From Rugamonas brunnea (GTDB lineage: Bacteria; Pseudomonadota; Gammaproteobacteria; Burkholderiales; Burkholderiaceae_D): a stretch of DNA of 64,000 nt. The stretch spans positions 1-64,000 of the forward strand of contig NZ_JACEZT010000006.1 in assembly GCF_014042345.1 (NCBI RefSeq), written 5' to 3'. The translations under genes and the position numbers were made by a program. Shown here piece after piece: positions 8,792 to 17,507 of this stretch. Numbering within the stretch: the first letter of the stretch is position 1; each line of letters opens with the position of its first letter. The notes under the pieces are model-generated. The model searched no databases and was not told the origin of the DNA. It worked only from the letters and a program-made list of their open reading frames with translations.

Positions 8792-8863
8792 CAACCGGGG
8801 TCAGGTCATACCATCAGGCAAGTTGCACGCAACTTGCCTGATGGTATGACCTGACCCCGGTTG
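8792..8863. repeat. Palindromic element, copy 1 (35-bp perfect arms), between convergent flhA and fliK-like genes
   Basis: Positions 8792-8826 and 8829-8863 are exact reverse complements separated by only 2 nt (AC). The outer part (AACCGGGGTCAGGTCATACC) matches copies at 13666-13724 and 61683-61756, with one base differing from those two (A for G near the inner end). The inner part of the arms is unique to this copy. It fills the gap between two convergent stop codons, so an RNA hairpin would form on either transcript. It resembles REP-type intergenic palindromes. Terminator function is inferred from position. Confidence 0.9.
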
Positions 8864-8869
8864 ACCGGT

Positions 8870-9790
8870 TTACAGTTCGTCCGGCGGCAGCGGGTGGGAT
8901 AGCAGTACGGCCACTTCGGCCATGGCCTTGAACAGGGCCGGGGTGAGCGCGGCCAGCTGCGAGCGCTCGGGGTAGTGCTGGGCCGCCAGTGGAATTTCCC
9001 GCATCACGCGGCAGCGGATGATGGTCAGGCCGGACCGGCTGACCGTGGCGGCCAGTTGCGGCAGCATTTCGCGCATGTGCTGCAGGGCCGAACTCTGCTG
9101 CGCCCCCACTTCCAGCACCACGCCGCCACTGAGCGGTTCCATCTGGATCACGACCCGGCCGATGCCGGGCAACATCAGTTCCAGCCGCAGCGCGATGCGC
9201 GGTGCGCGCCGGCGCGGATGGTCGTCGTCCTGTTCCTGATCGCGGTTGACCACCCGTAACACCAGTTGTTCCGCGCCCCAGGCATAGACGGCGAAGCGCC
9301 ATGGCTCCAGTTCCGTCACCAGCGGCGCGGCGCCGCGGCCTTCGCGCAGCACGGCCGGGGTGTGGTCGGCCATGAACAGGCTGGAGGGCACATGCTGTCC
9401 CTGGGCTTGCTCCTGCAGGGCGGCCCGCTGCTGGCCGTAGGTGTGCACCATGACCAGCCAGGAACTGGCCAGGCTGGCGGTGTCGGGCGGCGCCCACACC
9501 AGCTGGCGCGACAGGAACACCTGGTTGGGATGCATGGCGGCCGGATCGGCCGCGTTCGGGGTGTCGGCCGCCAGCTGGGCGGCCAGGGTGTCGAGCCCGG
9601 CGCGCGGCAGCGGCAGGCTTTCCGCCGTGTCGGTCAGCAATTCGACCGCGGCCGGCGTGACGGGCGCCAGCGGATAGTCGCCGCCGCCGTCGCCGCCGCT
9701 GGTCGCGCCCGTCTGCGACTGCGGCAGCGGGGTGGGGCGGTCGGGCACGCTCAGCGGTGCGGTGGTGGGGCCGATACGGTCAAATGCCAT
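8870..9790 (-). CDS. Putative flagellar hook-length control protein (FliK-like)
   Basis: The product has 306 residues. The N-terminal 60 residues are rich in Pro, Ser, Thr and Gly. The C-terminal third resembles the FliK C-terminal domain: RIALRLELMLPGIGRVVIQ, then an amphipathic stretch with LQHMREMLPQLAATVSRSGL followed by TIIRCRVM, ending in a Leu/Pro tail. In lateral flagellar loci the FliK homologue (LafE) accompanies the flagellin gene, which fits its place next to the flagellin. The match is by pattern only and no catalytic residues are expected. The start has no strong ribosome site. The gene is convergent with flhA and follows the flagellin gene in the same direction after a terminator. 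Confidence 0.6.
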   Translation of the reverse strand: MAFDRIGPTTAPLSVPDRPTPLPQSQTGATSGGDGGGDYPLAPVTPAAVELLTDTAESLPLPRAGLDTLAAQLAADTPNAADPAAMHPNQVFLSRQLVWAPPDTASLASSWLVMVHTYGQQRAALQEQAQGQHVPSSLFMADHTPAVLREGRGAAPLVTELEPWRFAVYAWGAEQLVLRVVNRDQEQDDDHPRRRAPRIALRLELMLPGIGRVVIQMEPLSGGVVLEVGAQQSSALQHMREMLPQLAATVSRSGLTIIRCRVMREIPLAAQHYPERSQLAALTPALFKAMAEVAVLLSHPLPPDEL

Positions 9791-9814
9791 CGTGCTAACT
9801 CGGGTCTAGCGGAC

Positions 9815-9846
9815 CAAAAAAAAGCCAACCGGATCGCCGGTTGGCT
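9815..9846 (-). terminator. Rho-independent terminator of the flagellin gene
   Basis: On the minus strand the 10-bp stem AGCCAACCGG / CCGGTTGGCT (9823-9832 with 9837-9846, 4-nt loop) is followed by a run of eight T. It lies 43 nt after the flagellin stop codon and separates flagellin from the fliK-like gene. Confidence 0.9.
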
Positions 9847-9888
9847 CCTGTTGCGCCTGCCCGCGAGGCGGGCAGGGCGGCGCTACGA

Positions 9889-10767
9889 TTACTGCAGCAG
9901 GGACATCACCAGCGACGAGGTGCTGTTCGACTGCTTCAGCATCGCGGTACCGGCTTGCAGCAGCATCTGGCTCGAGGTCATGTTCGACGATTCGGTCGCG
10001 AAGTCGGTGTCCATGATACGGCCGGTTGCAGCCTTGGTGTTGGTCGAGATGTTCGACAAGTTGTTGTAGACGTGGTCCAGGCGGTTCGAGATCGCACCCA
10101 GCTTCGAACGCAGCGCGCCGACGGAGTCGATGGCGGTGGCCAGTTTGTCGATGGTGGCGTTGGCAGCCGCGCCGGTCTTGATTTCCGTGCCGCCGGTCGA
10201 GGCGACGCCGGTGGCGCCGTCGTATTCGGTGGTGGCGGCGGCCAGGTCGGTGTGCACCTGGGTCAGTTCGGTGGTCACGTCACCGCTCATTTTCTCGGAC
10301 GAGCCGGCGCCGATCTGGAAGTCGACAGCGGTGGCCAGTTTGCCGGTGCCGTTGGTCAGCAGGGCGGTGCCGCCGAACTTGGTGTTGGTCATGATGTTGC
10401 TCAGTTCGCTCGTCAGCGAGTCGAATTCAGCTTGCATCGCGGTCTGGTCGTTGGTGGTCGACGAACCGTCGGCTGCCTGGGTGGCCAGGTCTTTCATGCG
10501 CATCAGGATGTTGGTGGTCTCGTCCAGTGCGCCTTCGCCCGTTTGCAGCATCGAGATCGAGTTCTGGGTGTTGCGCATGGCCACTGCCATACCGCTGGTC
10601 TGGGCTTTCAGACGGGTGGCGATCTGCAGGCCAGCGGCGTCGTCCATTGCCGAGTTGATGCGATAGCCGGTGCTCAGGCGGGTCTGCGACGTCGACAGGC
10701 TACCCTGGGTGCGGGTGATCGAGTTCTGGGCGGAAAGGGCCGCGGCGTTGGTGTGAAGGCTCAGCAT
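9889..10767 (-). CDS. fliC: Flagellin, short lateral-type
   Basis: This is the flagellar filament subunit, exported through the type III apparatus. The 292 residues include the conserved N-terminal D0/D1 region (MLSLHTNAAALSAQNSI, then LSTGYRINSAMDDAAGLQIA) and C-terminal D1/D0 region (LGAISNRLDHVYNNLSNIST, ending in SSLVMSLLQ). The central variable part is only about 100 residues, so the filament surface domain is minimal. The MLSLHTN start and short length recall lateral (LafA-type) flagellins; this subtype is inference. A good ribosome site (CAGGAG) precedes the ATG by 8 nt. The upstream region has the palindrome TTCCATGTGGAA at 10860-10871 and an AT-rich block. I see no properly spaced sigma-28 box. 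Confidence 0.95.
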   Translation of the reverse strand: MLSLHTNAAALSAQNSITRTQGSLSTSQTRLSTGYRINSAMDDAAGLQIATRLKAQTSGMAVAMRNTQNSISMLQTGEGALDETTNILMRMKDLATQAADGSSTTNDQTAMQAEFDSLTSELSNIMTNTKFGGTALLTNGTGKLATAVDFQIGAGSSEKMSGDVTTELTQVHTDLAAATTEYDGATGVASTGGTEIKTGAAANATIDKLATAIDSVGALRSKLGAISNRLDHVYNNLSNISTNTKAATGRIMDTDFATESSNMTSSQMLLQAGTAMLKQSNSTSSLVMSLLQ

Positions 10768-10963
10768 GAAATTACTCCTGGTAGGTGGATTCAGTTCGGA
10801 GCATCGGACTCTTTGTGCTCTCCTAAGTACAAGACGACCGTTTCGGATGGGACATTAAATTCCATGTGGAAATTTTTTGAAAAATATTTGTAACCGGCGC
10901 CGCAGCGCACCGCCAGCGCCTCTCCACCCCGCGATTATGGGCGCTTTCGGCCGCTCGCGGCGG

Positions 10964-11005
10964 AAAAAAACAGCGCGGGGTGCAAGCACGCCGCGCTGTC
11001 TTTTT
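10964..11005. terminator. Terminator after etfQO, with U-runs on both sides
   Basis: A 9-bp stem (ACAGCGCGG at 10970-10978 with CCGCGCTGT at 10991-10999, 12-nt loop) lies 20 nt after the etfQO stop. On the minus strand it is followed by seven T, a strong intrinsic terminator for etfQO. The opposite strand also has a T run (11001-11005). Confidence 0.88.
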
Positions 11006-11019
11006 GGTAACTATGCCGC

Positions 11020-12696
11020 TTACATGTTCGGATAGTTGGGGCCGCCGCCGCCTTCCGGCGTGATCCAGACGATGTTCTGGGTCGGGTCCTTGATGTCGCA
11101 GGTCTTGCAGTGCACGCAGTTCTGGGCGTTGATCTGCAGGCGGTCCTGGCCTTCGTCGGTCTTGACGAATTCATACACGCCGGCCGGGCAGTAGCGCGAT
11201 TCCGGACCGGCATATTTGCGCAGGTTGACGTCCACCGGCACGCTGGCGTTCTTCAGCGTCAGGTGGATCGGTTGATCTTCCGCATGGTTGGTGTTGGAAA
11301 TGAACACCGACGACAGGCGGTCGAAGGTCAGCTTGCCGTCCGGCTTGGGATAGTTGATCGGCGCGAAGTCGGTGGCCGGCTTCAGGCATTCGTGGTCGGC
11401 GTGGCTGTGGTGCAGCGTCCACGGCGCCTTGCCACGGAACACGATCTGGTCGATGCCGGTCATCAGGGCGCCCACGTACAGGCCCATGTTCAGGTAAGGC
11501 TTGACGTTGCGGGCCACGTGCAGCTCTTCATGCAGCCACGACTGCTCGAAGGCGACCGGGTAGCTGACCAGCTCGTCGTGCTGGCGGTTCTCGCCCAGCG
11601 CCGCGAACACGGATTCGGCCGCCAGCATGCCGGACTTGATGGCCGCGTGCGAACCCTTGATGCGGCTCATGTTCAGGAAGCCGGCGTCGCAACCGATCAG
11701 TGCGCCGCCCGGGAACACCAGCTTGGGCAGCGATTGCAGGCCGCCGGCCGTGATCGCGCGGGCGCCGTAGGAAATGCGCTTGCCGCCTTCGAAGAAGCCG
11801 CGGATGGCCGGGTGGGTCTTGTAGCGCTGGAATTCCTCGTACGGCGACAGGTAGGGGTTGGCGTAGTTCAGGCCGACCACGTAGCCGACCATGACCTGGT
11901 TGTTTTCCAGGTGGTACAGGAAGGAGCCGCCGTAGGTTTTGCTGTCGAGCGGCCAGCCGGTGGTGTGGATCACCAGGCCGGGCTGGTGCTTGGCCGGGTC
12001 GATTTCCCACAGTTCCTTGATGCCGATGCCGTACGATTGCGGGTCCTTGCCCTTGTTCAGGTCGAACTTGGCCATCAGCTGCTTGCCCAGGTGGCCGCGC
12101 GCACCTTCGGCGAACAGCGTGTACTTGCCGTGCAGTTCCATGCCCAGCTGGAAGTCAGGGCCGGCTTCGCCGTCGCGCTTGACGCCCATGTTGCCGGTGG
12201 CCACGCCCTTGACGGAGCCATCATCGTTGTACAGCACTTCGGCGGCGGCGAAGCCGGGGAAGATTTCCACGCCCAGCGACTCGGCCTGCTGACCCAGCCA
12301 GCGCACCACGTTGCCGAGCGAGATCACGTAGTTGCCATGGTTCTCGAAGCAGGCCGGCAGCGCGAAGTTGGGCGTCTTGTAGGCTTTCTTTTCGGTCAGG
12401 AACAGCACGCGGTCTTCCGTCACCTCGGTGTTGAGGGGGGCGCCCAGTTCCTTCCAGTTGGGGATCAGCTCGGTCAGCGCTTTCGGGTCCATCACGGCGC
12501 CCGACAGGATGTGCGCGCCCAGTTCGCCGCCTTTTTCCAGCACGACGACGGACACTTCCTGGCCTTTTTCCGCAGCCATCTGCTTGATCTTGATGGCGGC
12601 CGACAAGCCGGCAGGGCCGCCGCCGACGATCACGACGTCATACTCCATCGCATCGCGTGGGCCGTACTGTTCAACTAGGGTTTGGGGCTGGGTCAT
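11020..12696 (-). CDS. Electron transfer flavoprotein-ubiquinone oxidoreductase
   Basis: This enzyme moves electrons from ETF, reduced by acyl-CoA and related dehydrogenases, to ubiquinone at the inner membrane. The 558 residues match the family. The FAD-binding motif DVVIVGGGPAGLSAA lies near residue 20. A second FAD-related region (GGALIGCDAGFLNMSRIKGS) and the membrane-associated middle follow. The C-terminal ferredoxin-like part has the 4Fe-4S cysteines: one in ESRYCPAGVYEF and three in NCVHCKTCDIKDP. No Shine-Dalgarno sequence is obvious before the ATG at 12696. It is divergent from an SDR gene, with a 187-nt shared promoter region, and ends in a strong terminator. No etfAB genes are in the window. 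Confidence 0.96.
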   Translation of the reverse strand: MTQPQTLVEQYGPRDAMEYDVVIVGGGPAGLSAAIKIKQMAAEKGQEVSVVVLEKGGELGAHILSGAVMDPKALTELIPNWKELGAPLNTEVTEDRVLFLTEKKAYKTPNFALPACFENHGNYVISLGNVVRWLGQQAESLGVEIFPGFAAAEVLYNDDGSVKGVATGNMGVKRDGEAGPDFQLGMELHGKYTLFAEGARGHLGKQLMAKFDLNKGKDPQSYGIGIKELWEIDPAKHQPGLVIHTTGWPLDSKTYGGSFLYHLENNQVMVGYVVGLNYANPYLSPYEEFQRYKTHPAIRGFFEGGKRISYGARAITAGGLQSLPKLVFPGGALIGCDAGFLNMSRIKGSHAAIKSGMLAAESVFAALGENRQHDELVSYPVAFEQSWLHEELHVARNVKPYLNMGLYVGALMTGIDQIVFRGKAPWTLHHSHADHECLKPATDFAPINYPKPDGKLTFDRLSSVFISNTNHAEDQPIHLTLKNASVPVDVNLRKYAGPESRYCPAGVYEFVKTDEGQDRLQINAQNCVHCKTCDIKDPTQNIVWITPEGGGGPNYPNM

Positions 12697-12883
12697 GGTC
12701 TGTTCTTATGAGGAGGAGAGAGAAAATTTTAGCACGAGTGTGCTTCTTTTTGCTGCCGAATGCAACGCCGGCGACATTTTGAGGCACATTATTAGATGCT
12801 GCAATCTAATACTGGCAATTTGTGTAATGATTACGCCTGGACTGTGGACGCAGTCCGACACCACCAAACACAGGGAGCAGCTC

Positions 12884-13660
12884 GTGGGTATTGAAGTCAA
12901 TTTTGAGGGAAAAATCGCGCTGATCACCGGCGCCTCCAGTGGCCTGGGCGCGCGTTTCGCCAAGGTGCTGGCCCAGGCCGGCGCCCAGGTCGTGCTAGCC
13001 TCGCGCCGTACCGAGCGGCTCAAGGAATTGCGGGCCGAGATCGAGGCCGACGGCGGCGCGGCCCACGTCGTGAGCCTGGACGTGACCGATTACGCCAGCA
13101 TCAAATCGGCCATCGCCCACGCCGAGACGGAAGCGGGGCCGATCGACATCCTGGTCAATAATTCGGGTGTATCGACCACGCAACGGCTGGTCGACGTGAC
13201 GCCGGAAGACTACGCCTTCATCATGGACACCAACTTGCGCGGCGCGTTTTTCGTGGCCCAGCAGACGGCCAAGCGCATGATCGCGCGCGCCAAGGGTGAT
13301 CCAAAAAAACAACACCGCATCATCAACATCGCCTCCGTGGCCGGCTTGCGGGTGCTGCCGCAGATCGGCGTGTACTGCATGAGCAAGGCCGGCGTGGTGC
13401 AGATGACCAAGGCCATGGCGGTGGAATGGGGCAAGTACGGCATCAACACCAACGCCATCTGTCCCGGCTACATCTCGACCGAGATCAACGAGGATTATTT
13501 CGCCAGCGAGCAGGGCCAGAAGCTGATCAACATGCTGCCGCGCAAGCGCCCCGGCAAGCCCGAAGACCTCGACGGCCTGATGCTGCTGCTGGCCGGCGAC
13601 GAGTCGCACTTCATCAACGGCGCCATCATCTCGGCCGACGACGGCATGCTGGCCATGTAA
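12884..13660 (+). CDS. SDR family NAD(P)-dependent oxidoreductase
   Basis: This is a classical short-chain dehydrogenase of 258 residues, of unknown substrate. The cofactor motif TGASSGLG lies near residue 15. NNSGVS replaces the common NNAG, and the catalytic pair is in VYCMSKAGVVQM (Tyr-x-x-x-Lys) preceded by a Ser in NIASVAGL. The GTG start is chosen because AGGGAG lies 8 nt upstream and the residues from there match the family start (FEGKIALITG). An in-frame extension upstream reads into the etfQO promoter region. It is divergent from etfQO, which hints at fatty-acid or acyl-CoA metabolism, but that link is inference. The gene ends just before palindromic element copy 2. Confidence 0.9.
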   Translation: MGIEVNFEGKIALITGASSGLGARFAKVLAQAGAQVVLASRRTERLKELRAEIEADGGAAHVVSLDVTDYASIKSAIAHAETEAGPIDILVNNSGVSTTQRLVDVTPEDYAFIMDTNLRGAFFVAQQTAKRMIARAKGDPKKQHRIINIASVAGLRVLPQIGVYCMSKAGVVQMTKAMAVEWGKYGINTNAICPGYISTEINEDYFASEQGQKLINMLPRKRPGKPEDLDGLMLLLAGDESHFINGAIISADDGMLAM

Positions 13661-13665
13661 TCAAC

Positions 13666-13724
13666 AACCGGGGTCAGGTCATGCCTTCGCGCATGTTGTG
13701 CGATGGCATGACCTGACCCCGGTT
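13666..13724. repeat. Palindromic element, copy 2, between convergent SDR and LuxR-type genes
   Basis: The 20-nt arm AACCGGGGTCAGGTCATGCC (13666-13685) pairs exactly with 13705-13724 around a 19-nt loop that can itself pair further (TCGC with GCGA). A T run (TTTTT from 13723) follows on the plus strand, giving intrinsic-terminator form for the SDR gene. It has the same outer stem as the elements at 8792 and 61683, again between convergent genes. Confidence 0.9.
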
Positions 13725-13735
13725 TTTCTTGCGGG

Positions 13736-14299
13736 CTAGGCTTGCTGCAAGCCCACCAGCTTGTGCACCAGCTCCGACGAGGTGGCCGCGCCGAACTTGC
13801 GCATCAGCTTGGCGCGGTGCATCTCCACCGTGCGCGGGCTCAGGTCGACCTGGCGCGCGATGACCTTGCTGGTCTTGCCTTCGACCAGCAGGGCCGCGAT
13901 TTCCCGCTCGCGCGCCGTCAGCTCTGCCGTCACCGGCCGCTTCTCGCTCACATCCTCGAACGTCCAGATGCCCGGCCCCAGCGGTTCGTTGGGCTTGAGC
14001 GCGTGGCCCGTCACGTGGCACCAGAACAGCTCATCGTTGGCGCGGCGCATGATGCGCTCGTCCGAATAACGGCCCCTGGCGTTCATGATGGGGATGATGC
14101 GGTCGCCCGTGCGCAGGAATTCATCCATGGTCGGATACAGGGCGCGGAACGACAAGCCTTGCAGCGCTTCGCGCGTATAGCCGAACATGGCGGCCAGCGC
14201 CTCGTTGCAGGCCTGGATCACGCGGTTCTCGGAAATGCACATGCCGACCGGCGCGTGCAGGAAGATCGTTTCGTAGTCGATGGCGGGCGGTACGTTCAT
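13736..14299 (-). CDS. PAS domain LuxR-family transcriptional regulator
   Basis: This is a 187-residue regulator. The N-terminal PAS domain (IFLHAPVGMCISENRVIQAC, then MFGYTREALQGLSFRALYPT) is followed by a LuxR/GerE DNA-binding domain (LTAREREIAALLVEGKTSKV, then LSPRTVEMHRAKLMRKFGA). It has no receiver domain, so it senses its signal through PAS. The start at 14299 puts the PAS domain at residue 5. Longer in-frame starts exist upstream (to 14434), and none has a convincing ribosome site. The gene is divergent from scoAB, 161 nt away, making it a candidate regulator of acetoacetate/ketone-body use. Confidence 0.85.
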   Translation of the reverse strand: MNVPPAIDYETIFLHAPVGMCISENRVIQACNEALAAMFGYTREALQGLSFRALYPTMDEFLRTGDRIIPIMNARGRYSDERIMRRANDELFWCHVTGHALKPNEPLGPGIWTFEDVSEKRPVTAELTAREREIAALLVEGKTSKVIARQVDLSPRTVEMHRAKLMRKFGAATSSELVHKLVGLQQA

Positions 14300-14460
14300 G
14301 TGGGGCGTATCAACTCGGATGGTATCCAGACAGGGTAAAAAGGAGCACGGCGCGCCGGTAGTTCTACGGTATTGTGCTTTTGAAGGGCGTATTCTATGCT
14401 CCATACGCTCTTCGCACACTACAGCGAGCGACACAGCTTATCAAAAGAAAAGGGACACGT

Positions 14461-15156
14461 ATGAATAAAGTTTATCCCGATGCCGCCGCCGCCCTGGCCG
14501 GTATCGTCCAGGATGGTCAAACCATCGCCGTCGGCGGCTTCGGCCTGTGCGGCATTCCCGAAGCCCTGATCGGCGCGCTGCGCGATTCCGGCGTGAAAGG
14601 CCTGACGGCCATTTCCAACAACGCCGGCGTGGACGGTTTCGGCCTGGGCCAGCTGCTCGAGACGCGCCAGATCCGCAAGATGATCTCGTCCTACGTGGGC
14701 GAGAACAAGGAATTCGCGCGCCAGTACCTGGCCGGCGAACTGGAACTGGAATTCACCCCGCAGGGCACGCTGGCCGAGAAGCTGCGCGCCGGCGGCGCCG
14801 GCATCCCGGCCTTCTTCACCAAGACCGGCGTGGGCACGATCGTGGCCGAAGGCAAGGAAATCCGTGAATTCGACGGCGAGACCTATGTGATGGAACGCAG
14901 CCTGGTGGCCGATGTGTCGCTGGTCAAGGCGTGGAAGGCCGACAAGGCCGGCAACCTGATCTTCCGCAAGACGGCCCGCAACTTCAACCCCAACGTGGCC
15001 ATGGCCGGCAAGATCACCGTGGTGGAAGTGGAGCAACTGGTGGAGACGGGTGAGATCGACCCGGACCAGGTGCATCTGCCCAGCATTTTCGTGCACCGCA
15101 TCGTCGTCAACGCGACGCCGGAAAAACGCATCGAACAGCGCACCGTGCGCGCCTGA
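14461..15156 (+). CDS. scoA: 3-oxoacid CoA-transferase subunit A
   Basis: This subunit pairs with ScoB to transfer CoA from succinyl-CoA to acetoacetate, allowing growth on ketone bodies or reserve polyester breakdown products. The 231 residues contain the CoA-transferase family I signature in [20 protein letters not shown] and the typical [20 protein letters not shown]. The ATG is preceded by AAGGGAC at a suitable distance. scoB follows 33 nt later. Confidence 0.95.
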   Translation: MNKVYPDAAAALAGIVQDGQTIAVGGFGLCGIPEALIGALRDSGVKGLTAISNNAGVDGFGLGQLLETRQIRKMISSYVGENKEFARQYLAGELELEFTPQGTLAEKLRAGGAGIPAFFTKTGVGTIVAEGKEIREFDGETYVMERSLVADVSLVKAWKADKAGNLIFRKTARNFNPNVAMAGKITVVEVEQLVETGEIDPDQVHLPSIFVHRIVVNATPEKRIEQRTVRA

Positions 15157-15189
15157 TGCGCGCGCCACCACAACAAGACGGAGATTACT

Positions 15190-15840
15190 ATGGCATGGAC
15201 TCGTGACGAAATGGCCGCGCGCGCGGCGAAGGAATTGCAGGACGGATTTTACGTGAACCTGGGCATCGGCCTGCCCACGCTGGTGGCCAACTACGTGCCC
15301 AGCAATATCGAAGTGTTCCTGCAATCGGAAAACGGCTTGCTGGGCATCGGTCCGTTCCCGACCGACGCGGAAGTGGACGCCGACCTGATCAACGCCGGCA
15401 AGCAGACCGTGACGGCCTTGCCCGGCGCGGCCTACTTCAGCTCGGCCGACTCGTTCGGCATGATCCGCGGCGGCAAGATCAACCTGGCCATCCTGGGCGC
15501 GATGCAAGTGTCCGAACATGGCGACCTGGCCAACTGGATGATTCCAGGCAAGATGGTCAAGGGCATGGGCGGGGCGATGGACCTGGTGGCCGGCGTCAAG
15601 CGCGTCGTGGTGCTGATGGAACACGTGGCCACGGCCAAGGACGGCAGCACCTCGCACAAGCTGCTCAAGCATTGCGACCTGCCGCTGACGGGCGTGGGCG
15701 TGGTCGACCTGATCATCACCGACCTGGGCGTGATGGAAGTGACCAGCAAGGGCTTGAAGCTGACCGAACTGGCGCCTGGCGTCACCAAGGAGCAGATCCA
15801 GGCCGCGACGGGCGTGGAGCTGGATATGTCGGCCGTGTAA
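15190..15840 (+). CDS. scoB: 3-oxoacid CoA-transferase subunit B
   Basis: This is the catalytic subunit of the succinyl-CoA:acetoacetate transferase. The 216 residues contain the active-site glutamate motif in [15 protein letters not shown] and the glycine-rich [15 protein letters not shown] near the N-terminus. A GGAG ribosome site lies 7 nt before the ATG. The stop is followed by a perfect 20-bp inverted repeat. A 3-hydroxybutyrate dehydrogenase gene lies 1.7 kb away, supporting a ketone-body or PHB degradation role. Confidence 0.95.
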   Translation: MAWTRDEMAARAAKELQDGFYVNLGIGLPTLVANYVPSNIEVFLQSENGLLGIGPFPTDAEVDADLINAGKQTVTALPGAAYFSSADSFGMIRGGKINLAILGAMQVSEHGDLANWMIPGKMVKGMGGAMDLVAGVKRVVVLMEHVATAKDGSTSHKLLKHCDLPLTGVGVVDLIITDLGVMEVTSKGLKLTELAPGVTKEQIQAATGVELDMSAV

Positions 15841-15856
15841 GCGGTCTGGCAGGAAG

Positions 15857-15897
15857 GAAAACAACACGGCGCGCCCTGGGCGCGCCGTGTTGTTTTC
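15857..15897. terminator. Perfect 20-bp inverted repeat, terminator of scoAB
   Basis: Positions 15857-15876 and 15878-15897 are exact reverse complements around one T. The RNA would form a very stable hairpin ending in TTTT on the plus strand. It lies 17 nt after scoB and is distinct in sequence from the CCGGGGTCAGGTC family. Confidence 0.9.
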
Positions 15898-15918
15898 TGC
15901 GTTGGGAAATTGCCCAAT

Positions 15919-15949
15919 AAAAAGGCCCCACACCTTGCGGTGCGGGGCC
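15919..15949 (-). terminator. Rho-independent terminator of dctA
   Basis: On the minus strand a GC-rich stem (15924-15934 with 15939-15949, one A/C mismatch, 4-nt loop) is followed by TTTTT, 23 nt after the dctA stop codon. With the scoAB hairpin it insulates the two convergent units. Confidence 0.88.
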
Positions 15950-15971
15950 ATGCCGTTGAAGCGGCGGAGGA

Positions 15972-17279
15972 TCAGTGCTGGGCGACTTTCACGCCGTCTT
16001 CGCCATAGGCGGGGTAGGCGGCCGAACCGGGGTTGGCCAGTTCCGCTTTCAGGCGGTCATGGTCCAGTTCTTTTTCCCAGTTCGACACCACCACGGCGGC
16101 CACGCCATTGCCCACGAAGTTGGTCAGGGCGCGGCATTCGCTCATGAAGCGGTCGATGCCCAGGATCAGCGCCATGCCGGCCACCGGGATGGTGGGCACC
16201 ACGGCCAGCGTGGCGGCCAGGGTGATGAAGCCGGCGCCGGTGATGCCGGACGCGCCTTTCGAGGTCAGCATGGCCACGCCGAGGATGGTCAGTTCCTGCA
16301 TCAGGGTCAGGTCGGTGTTGGTGGCCTGGGCCACGAACAGGGCCGCCATCGTCATGTAAATATTGGTACCGTCCAGGTTGAACGAGTAGCCGGTGGGAAC
16401 CACCAGGCCGACCACGGACTTGGAGCAGCCCAGTTTTTCCAGCTTGGTCATCAGCGAGGGCAGGGCGCTTTCTGACGAGGAGGTGCCCAGCACGATCAGC
16501 AGTTCTTCCTTGATGTAGAGGATGAAGCGGCCGATCGAGAAACCGGTCAGCTTGGCCACCGTGCCGAGCACGATGAACACGAACAGGCCGCAAGTGAGGT
16601 AGAACGAACCCATCAGCTTGGCCAGCGGCAGCAGCGAGGCGATGCCGTATTTGCCGATGGTGAAGGCCATGGCGCCAAACGCACCAATAGGGGCGACTTT
16701 CATGATGATGTTGACCATGCCGAAGATGGCCGTGGCGATCTCGTCGATCAGGCGGGTCACGGCCTTGCCCTTTTCGCCCATGATGGACAGCGCGAAGCCG
16801 AACAGGATGGCCACCAGCAGCACTTGCAGGATCTCACCCTTGGCGAACGCATCGACCAGCGTGTTGGGGATGATGTTCATGATGAAGTCGACGGTCGACT
16901 GCGACTTGGCCTTGGTGGTGAATTCCGCGATGGCCTTGGTGTCGAGCGTGGCGGGGTCGGCGTTGAAGCCGGCGCCCGGGCGCAGGATGTTGGCCACGAA
17001 CAGGCCGATCACGAGGGCGAAGGTGGACACCACCTCGAAGTACAGCAGCGCCTTGCCGCCCACGCGGCCCACTTTCTTGACGTCCTGCATGCCGGCGATC
17101 CCGGACACGACGGTGCAGAAGATCACCGGGGCGATGATCATCTTGATCAGCTTGATGAAGCCGTCTCCCAGCGGCTTCATAGCGACGGCGTTGGCGGGCA
17201 GGAAGTAGCCCAGCAACACGCCGCAGGCGATCGCAAACAGCACCTGCACGTATAGTATTTTATAAAACGGCTTTTTCAC
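15972..17279 (-). CDS. dctA: C4-dicarboxylate transporter DctA
   Basis: This inner-membrane cation symporter takes up succinate, fumarate and malate. The protein is 435 residues from a GTG at 17279, preceded by AGGAGT 5-10 nt upstream. An ATG 12 codons earlier lacks such a site. Family motifs are clear: the Ser-rich hairpin [19 protein letters not shown], the transport-site region [20 protein letters not shown], and [20 protein letters not shown] near the end. Eight or more membrane segments are visible. It lies between scoAB and bdhA, consistent with co-use of TCA-linked carbon sources. No dctBD pair is in the window. Confidence 0.95.
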   Translation of the reverse strand: MKKPFYKILYVQVLFAIACGVLLGYFLPANAVAMKPLGDGFIKLIKMIIAPVIFCTVVSGIAGMQDVKKVGRVGGKALLYFEVVSTFALVIGLFVANILRPGAGFNADPATLDTKAIAEFTTKAKSQSTVDFIMNIIPNTLVDAFAKGEILQVLLVAILFGFALSIMGEKGKAVTRLIDEIATAIFGMVNIIMKVAPIGAFGAMAFTIGKYGIASLLPLAKLMGSFYLTCGLFVFIVLGTVAKLTGFSIGRFILYIKEELLIVLGTSSSESALPSLMTKLEKLGCSKSVVGLVVPTGYSFNLDGTNIYMTMAALFVAQATNTDLTLMQELTILGVAMLTSKGASGITGAGFITLAATLAVVPTIPVAGMALILGIDRFMSECRALTNFVGNGVAAVVVSNWEKELDHDRLKAELANPGSAAYPAYGEDGVKVAQH

Positions 17280-17507
17280 GGTGACTCCTCGTGGCGGGTA
17301 ATTTGAGGATTCCATGATGGATGAAAGGTTCAGTTATCACTATTGTGGTTAACCGCAAATCAGCGCGGTGATAACTGGGGGAGGGCGGGCTGTGGCGTGG
17401 CTGCCACGGTGGGGGAAATCGGTGGGCGGCGGCGGGAAAGTCACACCAGGGCCAGGCGCGCCGGCCTGGCCCTCGCTGCGCCAGGGCTTGCGCCCTGTTG
17501 CGGCGGC

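Noticed and set aside
10768..10900. Sigma-28 promoter before flagellin
   Set aside because: CCGAAAC resembles part of a -10 box but no TAAA-type -35 stands at the required distance. Likewise TAAAG near 2355 and 2031 have wrong spacing.
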